Below, one piece after another: positions 1 to 12,400 of a DNA stretch of 16,494 nucleotides. Location of the stretch: positions 4,469 through 20,962 of the forward strand of contig BQKZ01007510.1 of the NCBI GenBank assembly GCA_036244855.1, given 5' to 3'. Below the pieces are notes generated by a model. The model was not told the DNA's origin and ran no database searches. It was given only the letters and a program-made list of their open reading frames with translations. Source of the stretch: Temnopleurus reevesii. Lineage: Eukaryota; Echinodermata; Echinoidea; Temnopleuroida; Temnopleuridae. The number at the start of each line of letters is the position of its first letter. Positions within the stretch are counted from its first letter, which is position 1. The position numbers and the translations under genes were made by a program.

Positions 1-354
1 ATCAGCAATTTATTTTCAAATACATATTAGAATATTTCTGGCAAAATATGATCAACACAATGTCACTTTTTATGACAAATACACCCTTATTATTTTAGCA
101 TTTTAAATAAAGGGCCTTCATCTCTGCAATTCCATTCATTTTACATGCAACCGGTGAGTTTCAGGTAAAAGATTTCATTTCTTCTAGTGCATAGACCTCA
201 GCGCACATTGCCTTTCAATGACGTGCAGACAAAAGTAAGTTACAGAAAAGCATTGAATTTCTTGCTGCCATACCTAGGATGAATTTTCATTAGTATCATC
301 CACTAATTCACAACTGGGAAACAAATAAAACTCGGAAAACATGCTCATACTTAC
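1..354. other. Intron 3' of E12
   Basis: AT-rich sequence after the E12 donor in gene direction. I see no further EGF exon, no poly(A) exon and no recognisable repeat. Confidence 0.6.
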
Positions 355-477
355 ACATTTCACAGTTTTGTCCTTCGAAACATCCTTGACAGCTGCATTC
401 ATATTGATCACATTGGGTACTTGAGATAGAACAAGCCCCTCCGAACTGACATGGAAAACTACTGCATGGATTAAAGA
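355..477 (-). CDS. EGF-like exon E12 (most downstream exon in window)
   Basis: A 123-nt phase 1-1 exon with acceptor ...CTTTACAG before TCTTTAATCC and donor T|GTAAGT. It encodes FNPCSSFPC, QFGGAC, SISSTQC, DQYECSC and QGCFEGQNC. It resembles E1 most in its FPCQFGG segment. Only 20 nt separate its 5' end from the end of a Tc1-like transposon, so the branch-point region of its intron has probably been replaced by transposon sequence. The gene continues beyond the left edge of the window. Confidence 0.84.
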
Positions 478-3400
478 CTGTAAAGATATACAGTATACAG
501 TTGTCCTCAAAATTATTCATACCCCATGAAAAATGGTGTTCTTTTGCGAATTCTTCATTTATAAAAACTGTTACGTTTGTATGTTCTATACATCTTTTGT
601 CTACAGGTTGCTATGTGTTAATTCACCTAATGTTTGACAATACCTCATTTGCATAATAAAAGATGTGGCCCAAAATTCCTTTCTGCAGAATTATTCATAC
701 CCCTGAAGAGATCTCGACAAAAGTGTCTTTTGTTGATAAGTCTCATTGTTTACACATTCTGTGACTGTGGTAATCTTTGCCCTAGTGTTAATTCAAGATG
801 TTCCAATGAAATAAATACCATCTTTTGTGTCCAAATGTTAAACAGTGAAATGAAATAGTCCCTTTCCATATGGGCATAAATAGAGGAATTCTGCTCAGAT
901 CATTCTCAGTTTCTGATCATTATGGCCAAGAAGGAGGAGCTCAGTGAGGACCTACGTCGAAGTCTTGTGCATGCCCATAGTAGGGGAAAGGGTTACAAGG
1001 CTATTTCCAAGCAGTATGCTATCCCTGTGGCGATTGTTCAGAGCATAATCAACAAGCACAAGAGGTTCAACACTGTTAAGAACCTCAGTGGGCATGACAG
1101 GAAGTGCAAGGTTTCCCCCGAACTTGCCAGGAATATCTTCCGAGAGGTCAACAATAATCCATAGACTTCAACCAAGGCCCTAATTGACACCATTCTCCAA
1201 GCAGGGACGAAGGTGTCAAGGTCTACTGTAGAGCGAATTCTGCACAGAGGTGGACTACATGGATGTAGGCCTCGGAAGACACCGCTACTCAAGAAAAAGC
1301 ACCTGAAGACCTGCCTGGCCTTTCCTAGAGTTCATCTGCCGATAGATCCAAGCGTTTGGCGCAACGATCATGTGGTCTGATGAGCTGAAGTCGGAGTTAT
1401 TTGGCCATATCGATGCAGGATACGTCTGGAGGAAGGAAGGAGAGGCGTAGAAATAGAAGAATACTGTGCCCATTGTCAAGCATGGTGGTGGAAGCATAAT
1501 GCTATGGTCATGATGGTGATGATTCTCTTCAAGTGGCACCGGGAACCTCGTAAAGGTCGAAGGAATCATTAAAAAAGAGTATTACATCAACATCCTTGAT
1601 GAAAATGTGAAAGAATCTGCTGAGAAACTCCAATTTGGCAACAATTGGAAGTACCAGCAGGACAATGATCCCAAGCACACTGCCAAAGTACTGAAGAAAT
1701 GGTTCAGGGACAATGGTATGAACATCCTAGAGTGGCCAAACGAGAATCCTGATCTTATTCCAATCGAGAACTTGTGGCATGATTTGAAGACCAGAGTGAT
1801 GGCAAGGAAACCGACCAACCCGACACAGCTTGAGGCATTCGCCAAAATATCGTGGGCCAGCATCACACAGGAGACATGTAGGAAGTTTGTGGACAACTAC
1901 AAGAAACATCTAGAAGCAGTCATAAAAACAAAGGATATGATATCGACCAATAAAGAAAGAATTTGGACTCGGTAGACATAGGGTATGTATAATTCTGATC
2001 ATGGCAATTTATGCAAATTCGTGAACAGAATACCTCAGAAATTAATAATTTCTCAAATTGTGCAAATGTTGTTATTGTCTTACTTGTTGGTCATATATAA
2101 ATCATAAAAATGATCAATAAAATGCATTAATCTTAGGGCAATAATAAAAAATCTACCAAAATAAGCAAGGGTATGAATAATTTTGAGGACAACTGTATAT
2201 GTATTAAATGATAAAAGTATGCACTTTGAAAAGATTTAGAATATTGCAGTTACATTCCATGTTCATTAAATAACTTTCTCTAAATGGATGGATTTATTCA
2301 GCTTCTTCCTGGATACAAAAAAAATGCTGGCTGGTATTGAGTGAGGACCGACCGTAAGGTTTGTTGCACTTTGATAAAATGATACCGTATGTGCACGGTA
2401 CAATCTTAACTCCCCGTTCTGATATGAATTATGTCTTGTTACATAATTCAAGGTTGGCAGATCTTCAGAATACAGAAATTGTAAGCATATTGTTGTAAAT
2501 TGTGCAGATGCAAATATAAGAGACTTGAATTTACTTGATAAACTGATTCTATCCATATTTTTTATCAAAGATAATTAGCAATTCGTTTTTAGTCTTAGTT
2601 ATCACTCTAAAATAAGCCGAGTAAAGAGACATTAAATTCTGTTGTCACAGGATCATGCAACCATAACCTAAACTCTGGGGAGAGTCATTGAGAACACTAG
2701 TGCGTTCATGAGTATGGCAATGTGTGCATGCATGCTTGTGAACATTACAACAAATTGATACAATCAGTTTACTCACACAAAACGCATGTGCATGATGCAA
2801 AAGGATAAATTCTGAAAACGTCTCAGAATGTGGCATCTCTGATAGATGAATAGCTAAATTTAAAAATAAATGACAAAACTTACAAACTTCACAGAAGGTT
2901 CCCAAGTAGCAGTTTTGACACTGGCATGTGTAATCAAAACACGAGTTTGGATTAGCCAGGCAGGTCCCTCCGTTTTGGCATTGGTGGTTGGCACAAGCAT
3001 CTTGTTCTGATTTTAAGAAGAAAAAAAGAACATTAAAAATACAAACAATTCTCCACAACAACTATTGTTGTAAATTCGAAGTCGATGAGGGCGTCAACAA
3101 TTATTAGAGAAAATAATTTTGTGGAGCCGGGATGGTCACTTCTGTTTCCGGTTCTGCTTGCATGTATTTGAATGGGACTTTGTTTTGCCAACTCCATAGC
3201 TAATTTATTTTAAATGCTCATAAATATGTTTTTCAGCTTAAGTTTGTTTTTTCTTCACATGTTACATTTTATTGTATTAAGGGTTGTTTCTGTGAGGCAG
3301 CAGAGTGCACACTGGACAACGCGAAAAGGAGAAAAATTGACAAATATCCATGGATGAGAGCTGTGACCTGTAACGGAAGTATGCTTCCCGGCTCCAGAGG

Positions 3401-6400
3401 TTCAATACTGGAGGTATCAATTGATAGCACTTGGTATCGCCTATAGTCGGTGGGGAAAATTGAAATGAATTGTATGTCATTAAGGTGTGGGTTTAAAATT
3501 GTTCTGTCACAAGCATGAAACTTAGCTTCAGTTGGCACAAGCATCTTGCTCAGGTTTAAAGGGGAAAAAGATTTAAAATAATGATCTTTAGTCAAACACT
3601 CCAGGCACCCTTCTATAAAACAAGTTGATGAATTTCTGTGATTGTGAAAATTCCATTACACCCTTTTTGTGTTGTTCTAGTGACATATTTTCAGTACAAA
3701 ACACTGTCACGTGTACATTTTTTTCTCATTACACAGATACCATATGGCAATTAATATGAACTGAAGCTCTGACAAAGGCAAACTAAAAATAGCCAAATAA
3801 AAAATGCAATAGTAAAAAGCAGTTATGGCTAATAATAATCTAATGGCTGTTAGTTTAATGTAGAACAAGATAAAACTGAATTTGACTAATCATTTTTCCC
3901 TTTTCGGACCAATCATATTCCCTGCTTTCCTCTATCTTAATTAAGATCATCTCATCAAATTCCCAATTGTTCCTGATTTGAGTTTGTCTGTGAATTTTTT
4001 TCACAGCATCTCATAATGCAGACTCAGTCAGAGCTAGCAATGTCAAAATGAGGAAATAATGTTTCAATCATTGTCAAAGCAACCCAGCATCATTAATTTG
4101 ACAATTAAAATGACATTTCCATCAAGATGCTGTTATATAATTGGAACTTTGATATTACCTATTTCACATCGTGTTCCTGTAAAACATCCTGAACATTGAC
4201 ACTGGTACGATGTACATGAAGCCTGTGTTGATGAACACTGTCCACCATTCAAGCATGGAGAATTATCACATGGATCTCGCCCTGCAATGATATTACATAA
4301 ACACTCTTAAACATATTAAGCAGTTCTGTGGCAACCTTGCACAATGTTGGTGCTGAGCTCCTCTTATATCTTCTCAGATTCTTTTATCTTAATACAGGGT
4401 CATATTTCATTAACATTGTAATGATGTTTGCCATGGTTCAGTGCAGTTGGTATGTCACAGTATATTACAAATGCCTCAATTATTACTGTAATCAATATTT
4501 GTATTGTATGTTGCAACTGCAGCGTCCCAAGGAGCAGTAGTGTTCAACCCACTGAAGGGACTATTCTACTACTATAAAACCAATAAATAAGGAAATTGAT
4601 AAATCATTATAGAAATAAATAAATAAAATTGTCACAAAGGATTGTGTCACACTAATGCACAACTTTTTTCCAGTCGGCCAGCCGTCCTTTGAAGACACCA
4701 TTTGGATGACACGACCTTGTTCCGTTTGTTGATTTTCGAGCCATCAGCGACTTTAAAAATCCTTAAAAAAAACCCGTGCCCATCCATCATTGACAAATCC
4801 AAAATTTGCCTATCATCAAACATGTTGTTTGTGAAGTGAAGTTTGTGCAGGATCCAGCCACTCTGTTACAGGCGCCTCCATTGGCACAAGGGTTTGGGCT
4901 ACACTGATTCAAAACTGTAAGAAAGGTGATGATAACGATAATGTATTTGATTTACTTGTATTTACTAAGGGTAGTGCAATTTTTTAATTTCAAAAACTTT
5001 TTCTTCCTTGTTTGTTTTTGTTTTGTTATTGTTTTTACTCCTTTTGCCTGTCTTCCATCAGAAGCCCTTTTCACACCCAATACGGAATTGGAGAACTTTT
5101 GGTCAGCAGCTTTTCAGGCTATGGGCAGGGAGCATTGCTATTTTGGATCCAAAGGTGTTTAACCTCCCACCCCCTAACCCTAATCCCCAGATCTGCCTAT
5201 CATTGACACAACCATTGTATGATATACTATACTCACATGTTTGACAGTTATCTCCTGTGTAACAGAACGGACACGAACAAGTGAAGTTTGTACAGGATCC
5301 AGCTACTCTGTTACAAGCGCCTCCATTGGCACAAGGGTTTGGGTTACACTGATCCACAACTGCAAAAATGTGATAACAATGATGTATTTTATTTACTAAG
5401 CGTAACAACTTCATTATCTTGACTTTTGTATTTGTTGGCCCCAAACAACAAAAGGTTTCTCTTAATTTCCCTGAGCAGTGTTTGCACAAGTTATGAATGA
5501 CTTGAAAGATGACTTGTATTATCTTTTACGCTTCCTTCCTTCACGAGTCCACATGAAGATCCATTAAAAATATTGACCAAACCTTTCTTCCATTATTATA
5601 ATCTTACAATTTCAACACCCCATAACATACACCAGTCTGCCATAAAGACATGCTTATACCTAAGAATGACTTGGTGAAACCTTGCCCTGGTCATCACATT
5701 CAAGGTATAATAAAGTGGATGAAATTATAAATTCATATATTATCATAAATATCATGTTCAGCTGTCTTCTAAATATACAATAAAATAGTTTCAGGAAATT
5801 TTGTTAGAACCTTGAATGAACAACTATGAAATGAACAATATCTTAAAAATGCACCACCCATCTCAATATTTCCTTCAAAATCTGCTATGAAAGCTATTAT
5901 TATAATCTTCATAGTAATGACACAGAAATGACTCACATGTAAGACATCTGTTGCCAGACCAGCACCCAGGGCAGTCACATACATAGTCTGTACATGATGC
6001 CTCTTGACACTGACCGCCATTGAAACAAGGATTGTTCTGACATGGATCCAACACTGTGAGTGAATGTGTGTTAAGAATATACAGGAATTATACAGGAATA
6101 CAGATTTAGGATGAAAGCTATGAAACATGGTGATAGAGAAAGAATTCAAATCTCAAACCCTAGACCAGCATCAAGGAAAGTCACACACATAGTCTGTACA
6201 GGACGCCTGTTGACATTGACCACCATTGAAACAAGGATTGTTCTGACATGGATCCAACACTGTGAGTGAATGTGTGCTAAGAATATACAGGAATTACACA
6301 GGAATACAGATTTAGGATGAAGATTATGCAACAAGGTGACATAGAAAGGACTGAGATCTCTAGCCCTAGGCCTGCACCCAGGACAATAACACACATAGTC

Positions 6401-9400
6401 TGTACATTGACCATCATTGAAACAAAGATTTTTCTGACATGGATCCAACACTGTGAGTGAATAATGTGTATTATGAATAGAGTTAGGATAGATTGAGGAT
6501 GACAAGGATGCAAAATGATGACACAGACAGAACTTGCATCTCTAGCCCTAGGCCTGCATCCAGGACAATCACACACATAGTCTGTACATTGACCACCATT
6601 GAAACAAAGATTGTTCTGACATGGATCCAATACGGTGAGTTAATAATGTGTATTATGAATAGAGTTAGGATAGATTGAGGATGACAAGGATGCAAAATGA
6701 TGACACAGACAGAACTTGCATCTCTAGCCCTAGGCCTGCATCCAGGACAATCACACACATAGTCAGTACAGGACACCTGATGAAACAAGGGTTGTTCTGA
6801 TATGGATCCAATACTGTGAGTGAATTAAGTGTAATAGGAATAGAGTTAAGACAGATTTAGGATGACAGGTATGCAACAAGGCAACACAGAAAGGATTCAT
6901 ATCTCTAGCCCTAGACTAGCATCCAGGGCAGTCACACAGATAGTCAGTACAGGATGTCTGCTGACACTGACCGCCGTTGAAACAACGTGATCCAATACTG
7001 CGGATAAATATTATAATATGTCACAGCATTTTTATCATGATGTGAATAAGTATAAAAAAGATTAACTGTAATGCTCAACATTTCATAAGCATTCATACTC
7101 TTAAACCATTTCATGATAAAATAACAGCCATAATCTGATTTTCAATGTATTTTCAATTATAAAATCTGACTTTATCTTTGTGGGTTTTTTTTTTCATCTT
7201 TGATCATTTCATGTCAAAGCACTAGGAAGCATTAAGAATTGATTTCATATCAATAAAATAAAAACCTGTTTTACATTTCTAACTGCAGAAGATCATAGCA
7301 TTCAGTTGTAAGCATTACAACATGTAAAATATATTTGTAGAAATGAAAAACTAACGCAAGGCAAAAAAGCAAAATTGCAAGGTATTAAAGAAAAATGAAT
7401 GACAACATTGCTGCCTTTTCCTTGTAATGGAGTCAAATTTATTCATGTTTGCCCTAAGACACATAATGATATTACAATAGTTAGAATGCAAATTGTATAC
7501 ATAGGAGTTCCTTGGCAGGATAGACAATGTATCATGACCTCTGAAGCAAATAAAACTGCATGTTAAATCTATTCCTTCCATTGAAATGTGTTTTTTATGA
7601 GGAGAAGAAATGTTTTCTCCTTACACATTTGACAAAGATCTCTGCATATATTTTACAACATTAAAAATGAGTCTAGTGCTCAACTGCTTTAAATGATTCA
7701 TTCTAACTTATGTGTTGTACATGTTGGGCCTGTATAGCATCCTCCACACTGCCAATCAAACAATGTACATGATCCATGCATAAGATAGCAAATTTCATGA
7801 TATATTTTCTTTCACTTTTGTATTTGCCTTTCCCTCGGTTGAAAGGTTCATCCCAGATCAGGCCCCATAATAATAATTATTTAACCCAACATGAAAGAAT
7901 TCTGTAAGGATGTAGGCTTTGTTCCTTTTCAAACCGGTCTCCCTGCTTGCACCATTTAATAGTATCTCATAGTATTCCAACTTACATGTTGTACATGTTG
8001 GTCCTGTATAGCATCCTGCACACTGGCAATCAAACAATGTGCATGATCCTTGTGTCAGCTGGCAAGTTCCTCCATTCGAACAGGGGTTACCGTTATCAGT
8101 GCATGCATCAATCGCTGAAAAATATACAAATAGACTTGATAAAACCAGAATCATGAGTCATGAATATTAATTGATGCGCAAAGATCTAAATTAATATGTA
8201 ATGCCAATTAAATAAAAACTTGTCTTGCAGCAGTACAATGCAGACAAATGCCGTTAATAGACAAATAAAGACCAACAAGACCATGCCAACCTGACAATAG
8301 AATATTTGGGGATGCAACAAAATTACATCATTTGAATGAAAACTATATGATTAAAACCTATTTAGTTGCCTATCTAAGGCCTAAATATATAATTTTGGCC
8401 TATTCCCATTCCCAACCACATTTTGATTGATTGTATTGTTACTGTTTACTTTTGTTCTAAAATGTCTTGTTATATGCAATTTGGGTTTTTTATCAATTTG
8501 TTGAAATAAAATAAACTGAATGAAAGTGAAAACTAAAATAAGACCTTAAATTTGTCATGTTACAAATAGAAGTCTTAATTTTATGAACTGCCCCTATCAT
8601 TCACAGATTTTTATCTTGCTTAGGATGAAGAAAAATATCCTGACCGACTTCCATCACAGCACATTTCCATCAGCTATTCTAACATCTCAATTTGTATCTA
8701 TGGCAGAGTTTATTCTCATAATCTACCACATCAGCTATCAGTGCTCTCGATTAACTATTCGTGATTATGGTTCATACATATCTGTCACAAAGTTATGTAC
8801 AAGCTATGATAATATCTTACCAGTTTGGCACAGTGCTCCAGTGAAGCATGACGGACAAATACACGTTGACAGATTGCATGATGTCCCTCCTTCTCTAATA
8901 CAAGATTCTCCATTAAGACAGGGATTGGTAGAACATGGATCAAGTACTGAAAACATTAAAACAATACAAAACAATCATTTATATGTGGTCTCCATGCAAT
9001 TGCAGGAATTGGAAACTATCAGCACCAGTATGTTCCAAAGCCTACCAAATGTTTTGGATCATCAACCTTAAAACTGCCACAGGTGCAATTTGAGTACACA
9101 TATTGATGAATCATTGAGTCTATTTGGAATCAAAACCTTCATCAAATGGTGGAAAGTTATATATTTTTGCTTTTGAACCATTAATTTTGGTACCATAGGA
9201 AGATTGCAAGGCTCAAAATTGGATTTAATTAGGGTAAATAGCATATATAGGGTGATTTTATGATCACAGCACAAGACCTGCTGTTAGAGATACATTGCGT
9301 GTACCAAGATTTAAAGACAGACACATACAAATATAGTCCATTTATATCAGGAATTACTGTTTGGAACCAATTGGAATTTTCTATTAAAATGTTGCCTGCT

Positions 9401-12400
9401 TTAAACAGTGTTAAATACTCTATGAAAACGTTTTTGTCTACATTGTTAACTGTGATATAGGGGATAAATTTGATCAAATCTATTAATTCCAGCAAAATCA
9501 TTAATTGATAACTTCCCCTCTTGTCAATGTACATATTATCATTACTATTGTGTGTTCTTTTCTTTCAATTTGAGTATTTAACAGTTTTCAATGCTAATAG
9601 TATTTGATTTAAGTAGCCTATAGTAGCCTATAGGGGTACTGTTTGTACATTTGTATATTTGTATATATTGTTATATTTGTTGTTGGTGGAATACCACCAT
9701 AATTGGTCAAATGAGCGACCCTGTATAAATATCAGAAATAAATAAATACATAAATGAATTTTTATGATGGGCACTTTTCTAGTCAAGGTAAAACATAGGA
9801 TATGCAAAGAATAGGATATCCAAAGAGGGCATTACCGCAAGCAAATGGGGCATCCATGACAATTGGCGTGGGTTGACTTAAGCTAATTCTAGACCTTGGA
9901 TTGGAAAAATGCAACTTTTTCAGGCATCAGCCATCCATTCATGCCTTATTTTTCAAAGTGAAAACAGATTCTTACGCTGTTGGTAAGAAAAGGACCCCTA
10001 AACTGATGAATTCTGGATCTACCCCTGGTTGGATTCGTGTTTCCAAAGTCCATTCCAACTGTTGTGACGACAGTTTCATTCATCGGCCATTCACAAATAA
10101 GTATCAACTTCTCGCCTCTCTGAATCCAAGCAACACTACGCTCTACTAACTTTAGAGCGAATTCACTTGGAAAGGTGTGATTGACATTCAGTCATCTGAG
10201 GAAGCCAGTAGTGGCTGCTGAAAGGTAATAACTTCAAACTTCACATTTTCCTACAATTTACAGAAGAATATTTTAATATCACTTTTAAGTACGCACACGT
10301 TTGGCAGCTATCTCCAGTGAAGCATCCCTGGCATCCACAAGTGTACTGGGAACAGGAACCCTGTACAAGCTCACATACTCCTCCATTCGAACAAGGAGAT
10401 GACTGACATGCATGTACCTCTGAAAAGAAATAAATATTAAATCATATTAAGATAAGAAGATACAACTTTGATAGTGATTTTTCTTTTTCTCATATATCGC
10501 TTTACCAGTTCCTATAGTTACCACTCACACTATTATTAGTTGGTCATTGGATTCATAGGATTCATTGGATTCACATGTTTGAATTTGAACAAAAAATATT
10601 TTATCTTGCAGTTTAGAATCCGAACGTCAATTGGAAGAAAATCAAAATAAAGATGTCAGTTCCATAATAATAATGGTATTATACTGCTCACGCAATTGCC
10701 GTAAGTGGTATTTTTAAGTATCTAAATTAAACAATTAAATGTGACAAAACAATGTGAATTGGCAAATTGGTAATAATAATGAATTTTTACCGGTCAAGCA
10801 GTTTGCGTCTGTAAAGCATCCATCACATTGGCACACAAAGTCAGCACAGGAAGATCCATTGCTAACACATGTTCCACCATTAAAACAGGGATTGGGGTTG
10901 CACTGGGAGATGGCTTGAGGAATAAGAATACAAGGTTTATTTGTTATGATGTTGAATATATAAGCTTAAAGATGAATATTAGGCAAATATACCTGTAGCA
11001 TCCATCACAATGGCAGACAAAGTTAGCACATGAAGATCCATTGCTGATGCAGGTTCCTGTATTGAAACAGGGATTGGGGTTGCAATGGGAGATGGCAAAA
11101 GGAAAAAAATATAACCATATTTATTATGGTATTGGACTATAAGAGTGTAAATATGACCATTAGCCAAATTATTCATTACAGCATCAAATCACAACATCCT
11201 ACCTAGTATCACAGCATATTCTTAGGAGTATTAAACAATTTCAGGTCCAAGTAAAATAATGGTTTATGATTAATTGCTAATTCGAAAGAAAAATTATGAT
11301 TGGTTACTTGTCAGTCTATTGAACAACATATGTGCAATTCCACGGTAACGGAACGACATTTGGATAAAAAATTTGAAAGTTTAAACAAGAACTACAAGAA
11401 AACTAGAAGTGGAAGAACATTTCAAACCTGGTAATAATAAGGCTAGAACGAATGTCTTCAATCTCCACTGATTTATTTGTTAAATATTCTTTTCAGTATT
11501 AAGATATGCATATTAATGAGGTCGATAACGGAAGGACATCAAAAATGGACACCTCTTTTGGGGGGTAATTGGTATCTTGAAAAATTCTATGGATTTTATA
11601 AAGTTATTCTTATTTAAAGGTATAAATCTGAATCCTTATAGTTTCAGCTATCTTGGAATATACTTCACTTCCTGATTGGTCAATAATCTATTTAATTACA
11701 ACGCATAATATAGGGTAGTGTTTGGTAACGGAAGGACGGTAACGGAAGGACATAAGGCTCGCATGTGTAATGTCTATGGGGAAAAGACATTAGAGCATGT
11801 TTTACTAAAATACTTTGAAATGAACTAGTCTATGCTACCTTGCTGGTATACAATTGAATAAATATACATTTGAATAGATGAATCCTCGACCTCCACCTCG
11901 AAATTTATGCCTCCGTCATCCCTTGGTCAGGAAGATCAGAAGTCACAAATACTTTGGGTGGTTTTTGCAAGTTCTTTCTCCCTATGACCTTTGACCCCAG
12001 GACTCAAAATCTAATAAGTCCATCCTCTCATGCTTATATCTACTTGAGCCAGCTTTTGTAGAATCCTGCCTAACCGTTTTGAAGTTACAATGGTAACAAG
12101 CTATTTTGGGTCATTTTTACAATTTTTTTAAACCTGTGACCTTTGACCTCCTGAACCCAAAATCGAATAAGTCAATTTTCCTATGCTTATACATGATGGA
12201 CCCAAGGTTGGTTAAAATCTGTTTCTTACAAGTTTTCTGGCCCTGTGACCTTTGACCTTTGTCAACCTGAATCCAAAATCTACTCTCAGTTCATCCTTAC
12301 ATGCTTATACATATCTGACCCAAGCTTGGTTAAAATACATTTAGTAGTTCTGAAGTTATCGTGGTAACAAGCTATTTTGGTGATTTTTTTACAAGATCTT

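Larger units (their letters stand above)
498..2195 (+). mobile_element. Tc1/mariner-type DNA transposon, full length, inactivated
   Basis: It is bounded by perfect 27-bp terminal inverted repeats starting CAGTTGTCCTCAAAATTATT. TA dinucleotides lie outside (496-497 and 2196-2197), the target duplication of this superfamily. Total length is 1698 bp, typical of Tc1 elements. It contains one broken transposase gene on the plus strand, opposite to the EGF gene, and sits in the intron between E11 and E12. Confidence 0.92.
5950..7015 (-). repeat. Tandem array of exon plus partial intron, spacing ~181-206 bp (six copies)
   Basis: Equivalent exon-start positions are 6053, 6259, 6450, 6632, 6813 and 6997, so spacings are 206, 191, 182, 181 and 184. 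Each unit holds the E8-type exon start, its acceptor, about 60-90 bp of upstream intron and a shared tail (CTCTAGCCCTAGGCCTGCA or variants). Only the first unit on the plus strand (E8) keeps a real exon end. Confidence 0.8.

Noticed and set aside
274..520. A ninth cysteine after the last EGF cysteine (for example CEMCK) in unspliced open frames over several exons
   Set aside because: In the eight exons that end in T, the TGT codon is the exon's T plus the GT of the intron donor. After splicing that codon is completed by the next exon and is not Cys.
3110..3260. Naming the block as a specific SINE
   Set aside because: It feels like an interspersed repeat, but I cannot define ends, a target duplication or a family.
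4328..4540. A possible small gene with hydrophobic residues
   Set aside because: AT-rich frame inside an intron with no splice structure, no homology I recognise, and composition like its surroundings.
5168..5186. Telomere-like CCCTAACCCTAA
   Set aside because: Only two units, within unrelated sequence. Expected by chance or as a local low-complexity patch.
6146..6788. Long minus-strand frames across the E8 array as separate genes
   Set aside because: They are products of the tandem repeat with stops and frameshifts relative to the EGF module. They read through intron and mix frames.
5950..7015. A CRISPR array as explanation of the ~185-bp repeats
   Set aside because: The units are long, contain splice acceptors and exon homology, and are in a eukaryotic gene. 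There are no short repeats with unique spacers.
8583..9071. A 162-codon plus-strand open frame
   Set aside because: It is the antisense of exon E6 and flanking intron. The minus strand gives the cysteine-spaced module with proper splice sites.
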